A stretch of 64,000 nucleotides of DNA from Bacillus mobilis (GCF_001884045.1 NZ_MACF01000082.1:1-64000); one strand, 5' to 3'; numbered from the stretch's first letter, positions 27,672-37,856 are shown. A program made the numbers and translations. The notes: generated from the sequence alone by a model not told the origin.

Positions 27672-28616
27672 TTATTTTTCTTCAATAGGTGCTAATTTCG
27701 CTTCAATTTCTGCTCGCTGATCTTCTAAGAATGGCGGTAAATCAAGTTTTTCTCCTAAATGTTCTACATCGCCATCGACTGTAAATCCTGGTCCATCTGT
27801 CGCAATTTCAAATAAGATTCCATTTGATTCACGGAAGTATAAGCTTTTAAAGTAGAAACGGTCGATAATGCCTGAAGAATGGAAACCTTTTTGTATCACC
27901 TGTTCTTCCCAATAAGCTAGCTCTGCATCATTTTTTACACGAATTGCTAAATGGTGAATGCTACCACGGCCCGGCTTTTCAGTAGGACCATCTAAATATT
28001 TCACAACGATTTCTCCGAAGGCTTCTCCTTTAATAGATTGGAAAATCGCTTCTTCATCGCTTCTGCTAACCTCTGTATAACCAAATATATCTGTAAGTGT
28101 ACTCGCCAGTTTATCAAGTCTACGCACTGTCATTTCCACTGAACCCATTCCTTGAATTTGATGCTGTGCAGGAACTTCTGATTTCTCCCACGTTTCCCAG
28201 TGCTCTACTTTCTCCCCGTTTGAAACGAGTAGCACGAGACGAAGACCTTCCGCATCCTCAAATTGCAAAGCAGGACGATTTGCATATGTTGTTATTTCAC
28301 TATGTTTTACATCAAATTTCTCAAATCGTTCTTTCCAGTAATATAAGCTTTCCTCTGAAGGAACGAGTAATCCGATTCGAGTAATTGCATTCGTACCACG
28401 GTACGTTTTTCCTACTAAAGGCATTTCAAAAAATGATAGTTCCGTACCTGGGCTTCCTGTTCTATCTCCGTAAAATAAGTGATACATCGATGGATCATCT
28501 TGGTTTACCGTCATTTTCACACGACGTAAACCAAGTACGTTTTTATAAAAATGATTATTCTCACTTCCGTTTTTTGTAACCATTGAAATGTGATGATGCC
28601 CTTTAATTTCATACAT
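27672..28616 (-). CDS. VOC-family ring-cleaving dioxygenase (MhqO/MhqA type), first copy
   Basis: 314 residues, similar to the downstream gene over the whole length: GHHHISMVTKNGSENNHFYK at the start, TVNQDDPSMYHLFYGD, SIHHLAIRVKN and ILFEIATDGPGFTVDGD. It is predicted to bind Fe2+ and act on catechol or hydroquinone-type compounds. GGAGG stands upstream of the ATG. The pair would protect against quinone stress. The MhqR-like box at 28844 is 228 bp upstream, so the promoter may lie that far away, or the box may serve a longer leader. Confidence 0.86.
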   Translation of the reverse strand: MYEIKGHHHISMVTKNGSENNHFYKNVLGLRRVKMTVNQDDPSMYHLFYGDRTGSPGTELSFFEMPLVGKTYRGTNAITRIGLLVPSEESLYYWKERFEKFDVKHSEITTYANRPALQFEDAEGLRLVLLVSNGEKVEHWETWEKSEVPAQHQIQGMGSVEMTVRRLDKLASTLTDIFGYTEVSRSDEEAIFQSIKGEAFGEIVVKYLDGPTEKPGRGSIHHLAIRVKNDAELAYWEEQVIQKGFHSSGIIDRFYFKSLYFRESNGILFEIATDGPGFTVDGDVEHLGEKLDLPPFLEDQRAEIEAKLAPIEEK

Positions 28617-28999
28617 TGATAATTCCTCCGTTTCATTTTACTAGTCAAGTGATATCTAAAAAATAATATGCTTCTTAGCTTTTCAATTTATTCTCATTAT
28701 GTTTTTGTAAATTCATCTTAGTTTTTACTGAATAAGTTACTTCGTTTTTTTAATCGAAAGCAACTGAGTATATGTTTTTCATATGACTCAATCGCTTTCG
28801 TTACTATCACTTTACAACTCAAGTGATTAAAAAGCAAGTAATTTATCTCAAATTCGAGATATTTTTTTATTGGATAACATTTTTGACTAAAAATACACGA
28901 AGTTCTTGGTTTGGAGACATTATAAAAAACATTGAATCTACATTCAGAAAACGAGTTATACTAATAATAATCAAATTAAAACATAAGGAGAAATGTAAC
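28617..28999. other. Divergent regulatory region, dioxygenases / DUF5067 lipoprotein
   Basis: No gene. It holds an MhqR-type box (28844-28861), a 7-bp inverted repeat ATCACTT-N8-AAGTGAT (28806-28827) and a third TCAAGTGAT at 28645. Confidence 0.6.
28844..28861. promoter_or_regulatory. MhqR-type operator
   Basis: TATCTCAAATTCGAGATA is a near-perfect palindrome and agrees with the MhqR box TATCTCGAAT-TCGAGATA as I recall it from B. subtilis. The divergent dioxygenase operon is exactly the kind of target MhqR has. Confidence 0.7.
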
Positions 29000-29566
29000 A
29001 TGATGAAAAAAGCTTTAATATTAACTTCTGCACTAACACTATCTATAATTGCTGGTTGTAGCAATCAAGACGAAGGAACGAAAAATGGTTCTAATTCTGC
29101 AAATAAAGAAGCAACTACAGAAAATACAAATGAAAAAAAAGAGACGAATAATAAAGTTTATTTCAAAGATAATGAAGCAAAATTAAATGACTTAAAAATT
29201 AAAATTACAGAAACTAAAGTTATTCAAGTTGGTGAAAAAGGAAATGAATATGGTAAAAAACCTGTATTTGCAATTTGGTATGAAACAACTAATTTAAGTG
29301 ATAAAGAAATTAACCCTACCACTGGATGGGTGGCAGTATTTAAAGCAGTACAAGACAATAATCCTAATGCAGTCAATACTCTTGAAGTTGGTGGACTTCC
29401 AGATGACCAATTTCTCGATTCTCAATTAGAAACAATAAAAAAAGATGGTACAGTTAAAAATGCAATAGCTTATGAATTAGATGATTCAGAAACACCTGTA
29501 ACATTAATTGCTACACAAGGCGTTGGTGGCGATAAATTAGGTAAACAAACTTTTAATATTAAATAA
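29000..29566 (+). CDS. DUF5067-type lipoprotein
   Basis: 188 residues from the first ATG at 29000 (TAAGGAG upstream; the longer frame into the intergenic region is not supported). The lipobox IIAGC is at Cys ~19, followed by an Asn/Lys/Glu linker. A beta-rich domain then reads LNDLKIKITETKVIQVGEKGNEYGKKPVFAIWYETTNLSDKEINP, typical of DUF5067/DUF4352-like extracellular immunoglobulin-like domains. Function unknown. Its stop codon lies in the ATAAA duplication of a bcr1 copy. Confidence 0.82.
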   Translation: MMKKALILTSALTLSIIAGCSNQDEGTKNGSNSANKEATTENTNEKKETNNKVYFKDNEAKLNDLKIKITETKVIQVGEKGNEYGKKPVFAIWYETTNLSDKEINPTTGWVAVFKAVQDNNPNAVNTLEVGGLPDDQFLDSQLETIKKDGTVKNAIAYELDDSETPVTLIATQGVGGDKLGKQTFNIK

Positions 29567-29672
29567 AGTGAAACTTTAATCAGTGGGGGTTTGGCAGTTG
29601 ATCCCCCACCTAATTTCTTTGCTTTCGCTGAATTTGGAGATGTGGTCTTACTGCTCATTAAAGCGGGATAAA
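29563..29672. repeat. bcr1-type repeat, internally deleted, at a stop codon
   Basis: 110 bp between ATAAA (29563) and ATAAA (29668-29672). Both ends are intact but about 47 bp of the middle (the CACCAATCGGAC block) is missing. The TAA stop of the DUF5067 gene (29564-29566) is inside the left duplication. Confidence 0.85.
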
Positions 29673-29720
29673 TCGAAATTTAATTACTTAACATTATGCT
29701 TATCTTAGGAGCGAGGTATT

Positions 29721-31148
29721 TTATCGGTGAGTGTACACAAACCATGTAATGCTTGCTGTTAATAATGCTGACGAAATCAAAGCTGTAAGAAGACTATATG
29801 TTTGCCACATAAGTATTGTTGACCAATCGAAAGCACAGCACAGTATACCCAGGGCAATCGTAGCGGTCAGGAAAATAACTGTTACGGTTATTCTCTTTTT
29901 TGTCATTGGCTGCTGATTATTCGTTTTCCTTCTGCGTAATCCTAAGAGAAATAGCAAAACGGCCAATAGGCAAAGAATAATTGTGATAGACGACAAAATG
30001 ATATCCAAAAGCTGTGTGCCGCTTATTTCATATGACTGAGTTAGATTGCCTTCTAATATATCTTTAACTTTTAGTACCATGTTTGTATTGGTATTTGTGC
30101 CGTTGCTCAGCAAGGAGACGGCTGTTCGTTCATTTGGCAGTATGACTACTTCGGTTCTGAAATTTGGATTGCCCCCAGTGTGTTCTATAATCGTTTGTTC
30201 GGCGTTTACGGACCAGCCTGCCGCATAATACATACCGTTGACAGCCGAAACAGACATATCACCCCTATGTGATTTTTCGATAACCGTGTGAAATATTTCG
30301 GGTATGTCCTGCACGATACCCATCTGTATGCCCATCCAACGCGCCATATCTTTTGTATTAGAAATGATGTAGCCTGCGGGTTTATTCCCAGCATAATCCG
30401 GAGCTTTAAATGGAGTTGTCATAAAAAAGGAAGAACGGTAGCCCTGTGCCAACTGTCCAGTGGCTTGAGCATCTTCTTTATAAACATACGTCTGGTGAAG
30501 ACCTAACGGCTGAAATACCTGCTCCTTCATAAAGTCTTCATAGCTTTGTCGCGACACAATCTCAATAACCAAACCCAATACGTCATAATTAACGGTTCCA
30601 TAGTTATACTGTTCACCGGGAGGGAACGCCAATTCAGCATCCACGAGCATTTCCACAGTCTTTTGCAACATATCCGGTGTATTGCCTTGTGGAATATTTT
30701 GAGTATGCCTAATATTTGTTAGACCACTGGTATGGTGAAGAAAGTTATTTAGTGTAAGACTTTGCATATCAACAGGTTTCCCTTGATACTTTAATGTAAA
30801 CCAAGGTAAATATTTTTGGACAGGGTCAGTCATTGAGAGCAGCCCTTGCTCTTCCAATAGCATAATACCCATACCGGTAAAAGCTTTACTGACCGAGGCT
30901 AACTCATAGAGTGTATTTTCACTTGTAGACAACCCCTTTTCACGGTCTGCATACCCTGAAGAAAAGTAGAACACTTCATCATCAGCAAGTATTGAGATTG
31001 ACATTCCCGGCACACCTGATATACGACAGGCATCATCTAGCAACGCTTGTATTGCCGCAGATTGCGAATCTGACAACGCATAACTTTGTGTTGCGAATCC
31101 TGAGATTAATATAAATATCGTTAATACAAAAACAATAATCTTTTTCAT
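29721..31148 (-). CDS. Serine hydrolase, beta-lactamase/PBP4* family, with membrane tail
   Basis: 475 residues from the ATG at 31148 (AAAGGAG upstream). A signal peptide is followed by a class C beta-lactamase-like fold: active-site SVSK (LASVSKAFTG) near residue 90, and HTGG in IIEHTGGNPNF near 330. The second motif reads YGT (NYGTVNYDVLG) where YxN is usual. Three C-terminal membrane helices follow. Such proteins are peptidases or esterases acting on peptidoglycan or D-amino-acid compounds; true beta-lactamase activity is not implied. Codon use is somewhat more GC-rich than in the neighbours, and bcr1 copies flank it on both sides. Confidence 0.85.
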   Translation of the reverse strand: MKKIIVFVLTIFILISGFATQSYALSDSQSAAIQALLDDACRISGVPGMSISILADDEVFYFSSGYADREKGLSTSENTLYELASVSKAFTGMGIMLLEEQGLLSMTDPVQKYLPWFTLKYQGKPVDMQSLTLNNFLHHTSGLTNIRHTQNIPQGNTPDMLQKTVEMLVDAELAFPPGEQYNYGTVNYDVLGLVIEIVSRQSYEDFMKEQVFQPLGLHQTYVYKEDAQATGQLAQGYRSSFFMTTPFKAPDYAGNKPAGYIISNTKDMARWMGIQMGIVQDIPEIFHTVIEKSHRGDMSVSAVNGMYYAAGWSVNAEQTIIEHTGGNPNFRTEVVILPNERTAVSLLSNGTNTNTNMVLKVKDILEGNLTQSYEISGTQLLDIILSSITIILCLLAVLLFLLGLRRRKTNNQQPMTKKRITVTVIFLTATIALGILCCAFDWSTILMWQTYSLLTALISSALLTASITWFVYTHR

Positions 31149-31183
31149 AAACTCTCCTTTTTGGAAAATTATAAGAGAATAAT

Positions 31184-31308
31184 ATAAAGTGAACCTATAA
31201 TCAGCCCTCACCAATCGGACGTTTACGGGCAGCCCGAGCCCCACCTAACTTCTTTGCTCCAGCCAAATTTTGAGGTGGGAGTTTTACTGCCCGTTAATGT
31301 TGGATAAA
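31184..31308. repeat. bcr1-type repeat, internally deleted
   Basis: 125 bp between ATAAA (31184) and ATAAA (31304). It lacks the GTGGGG...CCCCAC hairpin block near the left end but keeps the other inverted arms. It lies upstream of the serine hydrolase gene. Confidence 0.85.
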
Positions 31309-31431
31309 TAACCTCCTTTTACAACTACGAAACTAAATTTTAATATATCTTTCTATTCACCTGTATAATATCAAATAATTACGAATAGTTACACTTAAAC
31401 GGACAGATGGATGTAATTTGAAACAACTTTA

Positions 31432-31475
31432 AAGAGCCTTGCTACGTAGAATGTAGTAAGGCTCTTAGCTTTTTA
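31432..31475. terminator. Hairpin terminator downstream of yhaM
   Basis: AAGAGCCTTGCTAC and GTAGTAAGGCTCTT form a 14-bp stem. The T tract is clearer on the plus strand, but the only gene ending here is yhaM on the minus strand. Confidence 0.65.
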
Positions 31476-31562
31476 ATAATCAAAATTCAATAACTTTATT
31501 ATCATTATACAACAGCCCCACTAAGCGTATTAACACTTAATGAGGCCATTTGATTCACATTA

Positions 31563-32525
<963 letters not shown>

Positions 32526-32548
32526 TCAGTTACTTTTAGTATAGCACA

Positions 32549-35473
32549 CTACAACTCATTTTCTTTACGCTTACGCACTAATTTTATAATCTGTTTTTCT
32601 GTAAAATACGTTAGTAAATGCGCATGACATGTAAAGAAGATGACTTGTCTGTCTTTCGCAATTTCCTTTATTAGCTCAATCGTACGATTCGTCCTTACCG
32701 CATCAAAATGCACGAAACTATCATCAATAATAAACGGATAATCATGCTCAAATGTTTTCGCTAATGCAAATCTCAGCGATAAATATAACTGCTCCGCTGT
32801 CGCTTGGCTTAGCTCATGACTGTAAAAACGCATACCATCGTTACGTTCAACGATGAACGGCTCTGCCTCTGACGGTGAAAAGATTTTACTATATCGTCCG
32901 CCTGTTAAATACACAAAGTACTCTTCTGATTTTTGTAAAATACGAGGAAGATGTACTTCGTGATAATATTGCTTCGTTTTCGTTAACACTGTCTTTGCGG
33001 CCGCATACGCAGCCCACTTCTTCACTTGTTCACGCACTTGCGCTTTTTTCATTTCCCACTCGTGCATTAAATCACCGTACGTACTTCCTTCTTCTAAATT
33101 CGCAATTTCCATACGATGCTTCGCAATGCGCTCTGTCAGTTCTTTTTCCTTTGTAAGACAGTTTTGCGCGGCTGTCATTTCTTGCTTTAATTTCTCATCA
33201 TAACCGTCAGCCTCATAATGTTCAGCTAATGATAAACTCGTTAAACGCTGTTCTAATAGATCAATTTGCGGTAATAAACGCCCTACTTGCTTCTCAGCAT
33301 CTTCACGTTTTTCCGATAGTTTACCCGCTTCTAAAAACATCTCTTCATCTGTAGAATGTGCGATATGCCATAATCCATCTCGTTCTACTAACAGTTGTTT
33401 TAATTGCTCTTGCATGAACTCATACTCTTCTTGCCATTCCGTGAGCTTCTCTTTTAGCTGCTTACAAGTTTGGCGCTTTTCTTTCTCATTTTGCATACGG
33501 ATTTGTGCCTCGTGCAGCTTACTATACTCTGCACTACCGATAACAGTTTCTAGTTTATGTTCAAAATGCGAAATCATTTCATATAATGAAGATTTGCGCT
33601 CACTTTTCTTCTCTAAATCACGATATAATTGCTGCATTTTTTCCATACGCTCAAACGCCGGCAATATGTGCGCATACGTATAAAATTCAGGGAACGTATA
33701 GCGCATTTTATACACATTTACTTGTTCGCTAATGCGGAACGTTTCTCGCTCCCACTCCTCATAGGATGAAACGACTTTATCATACGCTCGCTCCATTTGT
33801 TGTAACTTATATGACTCACGCTCAAATAGCTTACGAATCTCTTCATCTTTTTCTAACTCATAGCGCACAGACATCGCTTCTTCACTATGTCTCCCGCCAG
33901 CACTTTGCTGAAGAGTAAGAAGCTCTTCTTGTAATCCACTTGACGGATCTTTATATAAAACGAGGGCAAGAACAATTCCCACAAAAATAATGACACTAAT
34001 AAATAAGAGCGGGCGATTGTCTATAAATAAGCTTGTGAATAAAACGACTGTGTTAATAAGAAGTAACAGAAGACAAACTTTTTGCCACTGCTTTTTCTTT
34101 TGCATAGCCGCTCCTGCTTTTTCCTCGTACTTACGCTTCATTCTCTCTGCGCCCATGCCGATAAATGCCGCATCTTGGAACGACTTCTCTTTCTCAGCTA
34201 ACGCATTTCGCTCTTCATCTGCTAACATTTGTTGCTTAATCTGTCTTATGTTTTCTTCTTGTTCTTCTAATTGCTCCTGCGCTACTTTAAAACGATCATC
34301 GAGCTGTGCTTTTTGCGTTTCTAATTCACGCGCCTTTTGCACTGCTTGCGTAATTAACTCTTTCGTTGCCAAACTCATATCAAACGACAGGACTGTTTCT
34401 TTTTCAAACGTAGCACCGATTTGTTGCTCTAGTTCTGCCAGCTCTTCTTTTATATTCGTAATCGTTCCTGTCACATCACGCATTTCTTGACGTGCATTTT
34501 CATAAGACATGTGCTGCATACGAAGTTCTTCTACATAACTTTCTTTTTGTAAAAACGCTTCATCTATTTGAATCGATTCCATTTCCGATTGCACAGTCTC
34601 TATTTTTTTATAGAGTGAATCCACTTGTAATTGAAGCGGCTCCATCTTCGCCTTAATCGCTTCATAACGTGCCATCCCGTTTACAGGAAACTGCCCGCTC
34701 TCGTTTTCTAACACTTTCTCATGCGCACGCTTTTCAATAACGAGTGGTTCGAGCACTGCTAATATTTCATAATCTTGCTTTCGCTTTTCTGCACTCTCTT
34801 TTTCAAAGCGAACAGCAGCAAGTTTCTCTTCACTTTCTTTTAACTGCTCCACTTGCTTTTCATACGTGCCAATTTTCCCTTGCCATTCTTTCATCTTCTC
34901 TTCAAGCTTCTTCATCTCTTGCAGTGACACGTTAATTTCAGGTTTACGACCACTCGGCTTAAAGCGCTGATCCATTTCTTTTTCTAGCTTTTTATCTAGC
35001 TGTAATAACGCATCACTTCCGACTGCGCTTGCTGAAAATAAATAATTTCCGATATCCGCTTCGCCGAGCTGATGAATATTTTGAAGGCCGTGCATATCAA
35101 ATGAAAAGACCGATTCAAATAAACTTTCATTCATCCCGCTTAATATATCGTGTAAAATTTCTTCGCCGCCCGTTTTCCCGTCCTCAAAATAAACGGTCAC
35201 CTCACCAGCTGCCGTCTTTGGCAATCGTTCAATTTTCAAACGGCCATACTTCTCTGTTTGCACAGTCATCGCACCGCCATACTTTCCGCCTTCTTTCGGC
35301 TCATAACGGCGCTGTCCTCTCGTCGGAAAACCGAATAAAATACTTTTCATAAATGAGCGAATTGTCGATTTCCCCGCTTCATTTTCACCATATAAAACAG
35401 TCAGCAATGAAAGATCCATTTCCACATTTTCTAATTTTCCGTACCCATAAATATGGAGTTTTTCAATTCTCAT
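32549..35473 (-). CDS. yhaN: SbcC/Rad50-like ATPase YhaN
   Basis: 974 residues. Walker A GENEAGKST at residues ~30-38 and the C-terminal ABC signature/Walker B region (ELSQATAEQLYLSLRFAL ... FIIDDSFVHFD) enclose a very long coiled coil. Unlike SbcC, two hydrophobic segments (VCLLLLLINTVVLFTSLFI; LFISVIIFVGIVLALVLY) lie near residue 490 in the middle of the coil, where the zinc hook would be. The complex is thus probably membrane-tethered. It overlaps yhaO by 4 bp and would form a YhaO-YhaN nuclease complex acting on DNA ends. Confidence 0.92.
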   Translation of the reverse strand: MRIEKLHIYGYGKLENVEMDLSLLTVLYGENEAGKSTIRSFMKSILFGFPTRGQRRYEPKEGGKYGGAMTVQTEKYGRLKIERLPKTAAGEVTVYFEDGKTGGEEILHDILSGMNESLFESVFSFDMHGLQNIHQLGEADIGNYLFSASAVGSDALLQLDKKLEKEMDQRFKPSGRKPEINVSLQEMKKLEEKMKEWQGKIGTYEKQVEQLKESEEKLAAVRFEKESAEKRKQDYEILAVLEPLVIEKRAHEKVLENESGQFPVNGMARYEAIKAKMEPLQLQVDSLYKKIETVQSEMESIQIDEAFLQKESYVEELRMQHMSYENARQEMRDVTGTITNIKEELAELEQQIGATFEKETVLSFDMSLATKELITQAVQKARELETQKAQLDDRFKVAQEQLEEQEENIRQIKQQMLADEERNALAEKEKSFQDAAFIGMGAERMKRKYEEKAGAAMQKKKQWQKVCLLLLLINTVVLFTSLFIDNRPLLFISVIIFVGIVLALVLYKDPSSGLQEELLTLQQSAGGRHSEEAMSVRYELEKDEEIRKLFERESYKLQQMERAYDKVVSSYEEWERETFRISEQVNVYKMRYTFPEFYTYAHILPAFERMEKMQQLYRDLEKKSERKSSLYEMISHFEHKLETVIGSAEYSKLHEAQIRMQNEKEKRQTCKQLKEKLTEWQEEYEFMQEQLKQLLVERDGLWHIAHSTDEEMFLEAGKLSEKREDAEKQVGRLLPQIDLLEQRLTSLSLAEHYEADGYDEKLKQEMTAAQNCLTKEKELTERIAKHRMEIANLEEGSTYGDLMHEWEMKKAQVREQVKKWAAYAAAKTVLTKTKQYYHEVHLPRILQKSEEYFVYLTGGRYSKIFSPSEAEPFIVERNDGMRFYSHELSQATAEQLYLSLRFALAKTFEHDYPFIIDDSFVHFDAVRTNRTIELIKEIAKDRQVIFFTCHAHLLTYFTEKQIIKLVRKRKENEL

Positions 35474-36711
35474 TTTTTATCCCTCTCTTGCTGGAATAAT
35501 TGCTCTAAAATAATATTTTCTGCTTCCTTTTGAATCTCTTTCTTCTCTTCTTCTGTAAAAGATTCAATACTATTACGCGCTACAGGAGATGTCCAAATTG
35601 TGCGCAACACGCCATCCATATTAGTGAAAGCTTCTAACTCTTTTAGCACACTACCGACGAAATGATTTTCTTCTTTCAAACGCTCGATTTCTGCAAACGA
35701 AACCGTCTCATTTTTCCATTTCATCGCATATACGAAGTCTTTTCGCTCTTCGCCAGCTGCTAAAATATGAAAAATCTCTTCTACACGTTTTTCATCACGT
35801 AAATAAGGAGAAAGTGGTCCCTGCCCTGTAAATACGACAGTTAAAAGCGTCCCTTCTTCTTCTCTTCGGCATTCATTCATCGCACTTGATATCACAGTCA
35901 TAAGTTCATCGACAGTTTCAATCCCATCGATACTCACTTCTATCTCATCCCACAAAACATCTGCCGTATGGAAAAATGAACATTGCGTTCCTTGTTTCGT
36001 AAGTTCAATCAAGTACGCACCCTTTTCCCCTGTCTCCTTACGATGACGCCCTTGTATGTTTCCTGGATAAATAATGCACGGCTCTTCTGATAAAATTTCA
36101 CGTTTATGTATATGGCCGAGAGCCCAATAATCAAACTGCTTTTCTTTTAGCTCACGAATTTGAAACGGTGCATAGCGATTATGCTCTGCATCTCCTTCCA
36201 CACTTCCGTGAAGCATGCCAATATGAAAAGGCGCATCACTCATTTTCGTATACTGCGCTGTCATATTATCCGTTACCGCTTGCTGCAAATAACTAAACCC
36301 GTAAATAGAAGCTACTAGCTCACCATTTTTATAAAACGATTTCTCTTCTACATAAGGCTCCGTAAACACATGAACATTTTCCGGAAACTCAATTGCTGCC
36401 CAGCTTCCCCCTAAATGATCATGGTTACCGTGAATAATAAAAACAGGGATATCGTACTGCGAAAGTCTCTTCATTTGCTCGCGCACAAACACTTGCGCTC
36501 TCAAACTTCTCGTCTCCGCATCATACAAATCCCCGGCTAGTAATACGAAATCAACGCGCTCTTGAATCGCTTTATCAACAATACGTTCGAACGATTCAAA
36601 CGTACTTTGCTTCATTCTTTCCCAAACAGACTGCGCAACATTCATCTCCATTCCTTTAAACGGACTATCCAAATGCAAATCAGCCGCATGTATAAACTTC
36701 ACTTGTTTCAC
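35470..36711 (-). CDS. yhaO: SbcD/Mre11-like nuclease YhaO
   Basis: 413 residues starting at GTG. All metallophosphatase motifs are present: HAADLHLD (residues ~9-16), LLAGDLYD, IHGNHDHLGG, MLHGSV and ALGHIHKRE. These ligate two Mn2+ ions in Mre11/SbcD nucleases. It is coupled to yhaN by an ATGA overlap. Known in B. subtilis as a putative DNA repair exonuclease; precise substrate not established. Confidence 0.93.
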   Translation of the reverse strand: MKQVKFIHAADLHLDSPFKGMEMNVAQSVWERMKQSTFESFERIVDKAIQERVDFVLLAGDLYDAETRSLRAQVFVREQMKRLSQYDIPVFIIHGNHDHLGGSWAAIEFPENVHVFTEPYVEEKSFYKNGELVASIYGFSYLQQAVTDNMTAQYTKMSDAPFHIGMLHGSVEGDAEHNRYAPFQIRELKEKQFDYWALGHIHKREILSEEPCIIYPGNIQGRHRKETGEKGAYLIELTKQGTQCSFFHTADVLWDEIEVSIDGIETVDELMTVISSAMNECRREEEGTLLTVVFTGQGPLSPYLRDEKRVEEIFHILAAGEERKDFVYAMKWKNETVSFAEIERLKEENHFVGSVLKELEAFTNMDGVLRTIWTSPVARNSIESFTEEEKKEIQKEAENIILEQLFQQERDKK

Positions 36712-36746
36712 AAATAACGATCCTTTCTATGTTTCAAAAGTTTCAT

Positions 36747-36825
36747 TTTATCAACATTAAAATTGCTGAAAACTTTAATAAGTAGGAATGAATAGACACC
36801 CCCGCTTATTAAAGTTTCACCTTAT
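36747..36825. repeat. Possible bcr1 remnant
   Basis: The right end (CCCCGCTTATTAAAGTTTCACCTTAT) resembles the bcr1 end, and CTTTAATAAG/CTTATTAAAG form a hairpin, but the body is missing. It lies between yhaO and yhzD. It may instead be a simple hairpin. Confidence 0.4.
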
Positions 36826-36920
36826 TGTACCACGCAATGTCATATATTTCTTTGCATATTCTAGTGATTTATGCCAAAATAGTTATAAGATTCTGATTTT
36901 TATTATTGGAGGGAATTTTC

Positions 36921-37106
36921 ATGGGAGTATACGTTCTAACAGTCTTTGAAAAAGATGGTTCTAAAGCATTAGATGAATCATTCGAGGCGGCAACTGAAAA
37001 AGAAGCGAAAGCAAAAGGTGAATCTATTTTACAAGAAAAAGGATTGTATGAAAAAACACATCGCTGCACATCTTCTGCAGGTAAGCTCGTTTTATTCCAG
37101 CGCTAA
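36921..37106 (+). CDS. yhzD: YhzD-like small protein
   Basis: 61 residues from the ATG at 36921, with GGAGG nine bases before it; the TTG 15 bases earlier overlaps that site. It contains YVLTVFEKDGSKALDESFEAATEKEAKAKGE and HRCTSSAGKLVLF, matching the B. subtilis YhzD family of unknown function. In B. subtilis it is also close to yhaMNO. Confidence 0.78.
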   Translation: MGVYVLTVFEKDGSKALDESFEAATEKEAKAKGESILQEKGLYEKTHRCTSSAGKLVLFQR

Positions 37107-37133
37107 AAAAAGAAGCGTCATCCGCTTCTTTTT
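37104..37133. terminator. Bidirectional terminator
   Basis: AAAAAGAAGCG and CGCTTCTTTTT between two convergent genes. Confidence 0.85.
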
Positions 37134-37495
37134 CACTCTACTATATCTTCGTCACACCACGTAAACGCCACATCTAGAATGCGATTACCGATACGTACGC
37201 GCTTATTCCATTTTCCTGTTTGGATCTGATGTTGCAATTCTGCTTTCATCTTTTCCGTCCAGTTGTGAATCGTTTCACTACCGTCGTACGGATATACGCT
37301 TGGAAACTCTTCCTGCAGTAGATGTAAGCTCTCTGCATCAAAATGAAAATGGAAGAAGTAGTTTGCTGTAAGCGATGGTTCTTGCAATCGTAAAAAATAA
37401 TCATCAACTTGCTTTCTATTTCTATAGAAAGTAAAGATATTCACTTTACCGCTCGTAATTTGGTCAATTTGAATTTCGTGCTTCTCTATAATCAC
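37133..37495 (-). CDS. Conserved-looking small protein, function unknown
   Basis: 120 residues starting at GTG (GAGGTGG upstream). Mixed alpha/beta with many aromatic residues (YFFHFHFDAESLHLLQEEFPSVYPYDGSETIHNWTEKM). No signal or membrane segment and no recognised family. Codon use is like that of the neighbours and a terminator follows directly, so it is probably real. Confidence 0.7.
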   Translation of the reverse strand: MIIEKHEIQIDQITSGKVNIFTFYRNRKQVDDYFLRLQEPSLTANYFFHFHFDAESLHLLQEEFPSVYPYDGSETIHNWTEKMKAELQHQIQTGKWNKRVRIGNRILDVAFTWCDEDIVE

Positions 37496-37649
37496 ATCTT
37501 GCCCACCTCGTTATATACTATCCTTAGTATATATGTCTTTTGCAACAAAGTTAACCATTTTCGCGCGAAATTCATTTCCTTCATTATATTACCTGTACCT
37601 CCAAGTACAATCAGAACAAATAAAAACAAAGTTGAAGGGGAGTGATCAC

Positions 37650-37790
37650 ATGTATTTCGGAAGCAAAGGTTGGTATGTAAAAGAACTTAAAAAATTAGGT
37701 ATTCGTACTTACGAAGGTAAAAAACTAGAATCATATCGTACACATGTGTTATCTAGTTTACTTGAGAGAATGAAGAAAGCTTCGGCTTAA
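37650..37790 (+). CDS. YflJ-like (DUF2639) small protein
   Basis: 46 residues from the ATG at 37650 (GGGGAG upstream). YFGSKGWYVKELKKLGIRTYEGKKLESYRTHVL fits the short DUF2639/YflJ family of Bacillus, function unknown. A terminator follows. Confidence 0.68.
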   Translation: MYFGSKGWYVKELKKLGIRTYEGKKLESYRTHVLSSLLERMKKASA

Positions 37791-37800
37791 TAAAAAATAG

Positions 37801-37833
37801 AAGAAGCTACTTTTAAAGTAGCTTCTTGCTTTT
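37801..37833 (+). terminator. Terminator of the YflJ-like gene
   Basis: AAGAAGCTACTTT and AAAGTAGCTTCTT arms with a T-rich tail. Confidence 0.82.
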
Positions 37834-37856
37834 GAAAACTTCAATTACGATTTTAA

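Noticed and set aside
28823-28999. N-terminal extension of the DUF5067 lipoprotein
   Set aside because: The extension precedes a normal signal peptide and covers an MhqR-type operator. The start at 29000 has TAAGGAG.
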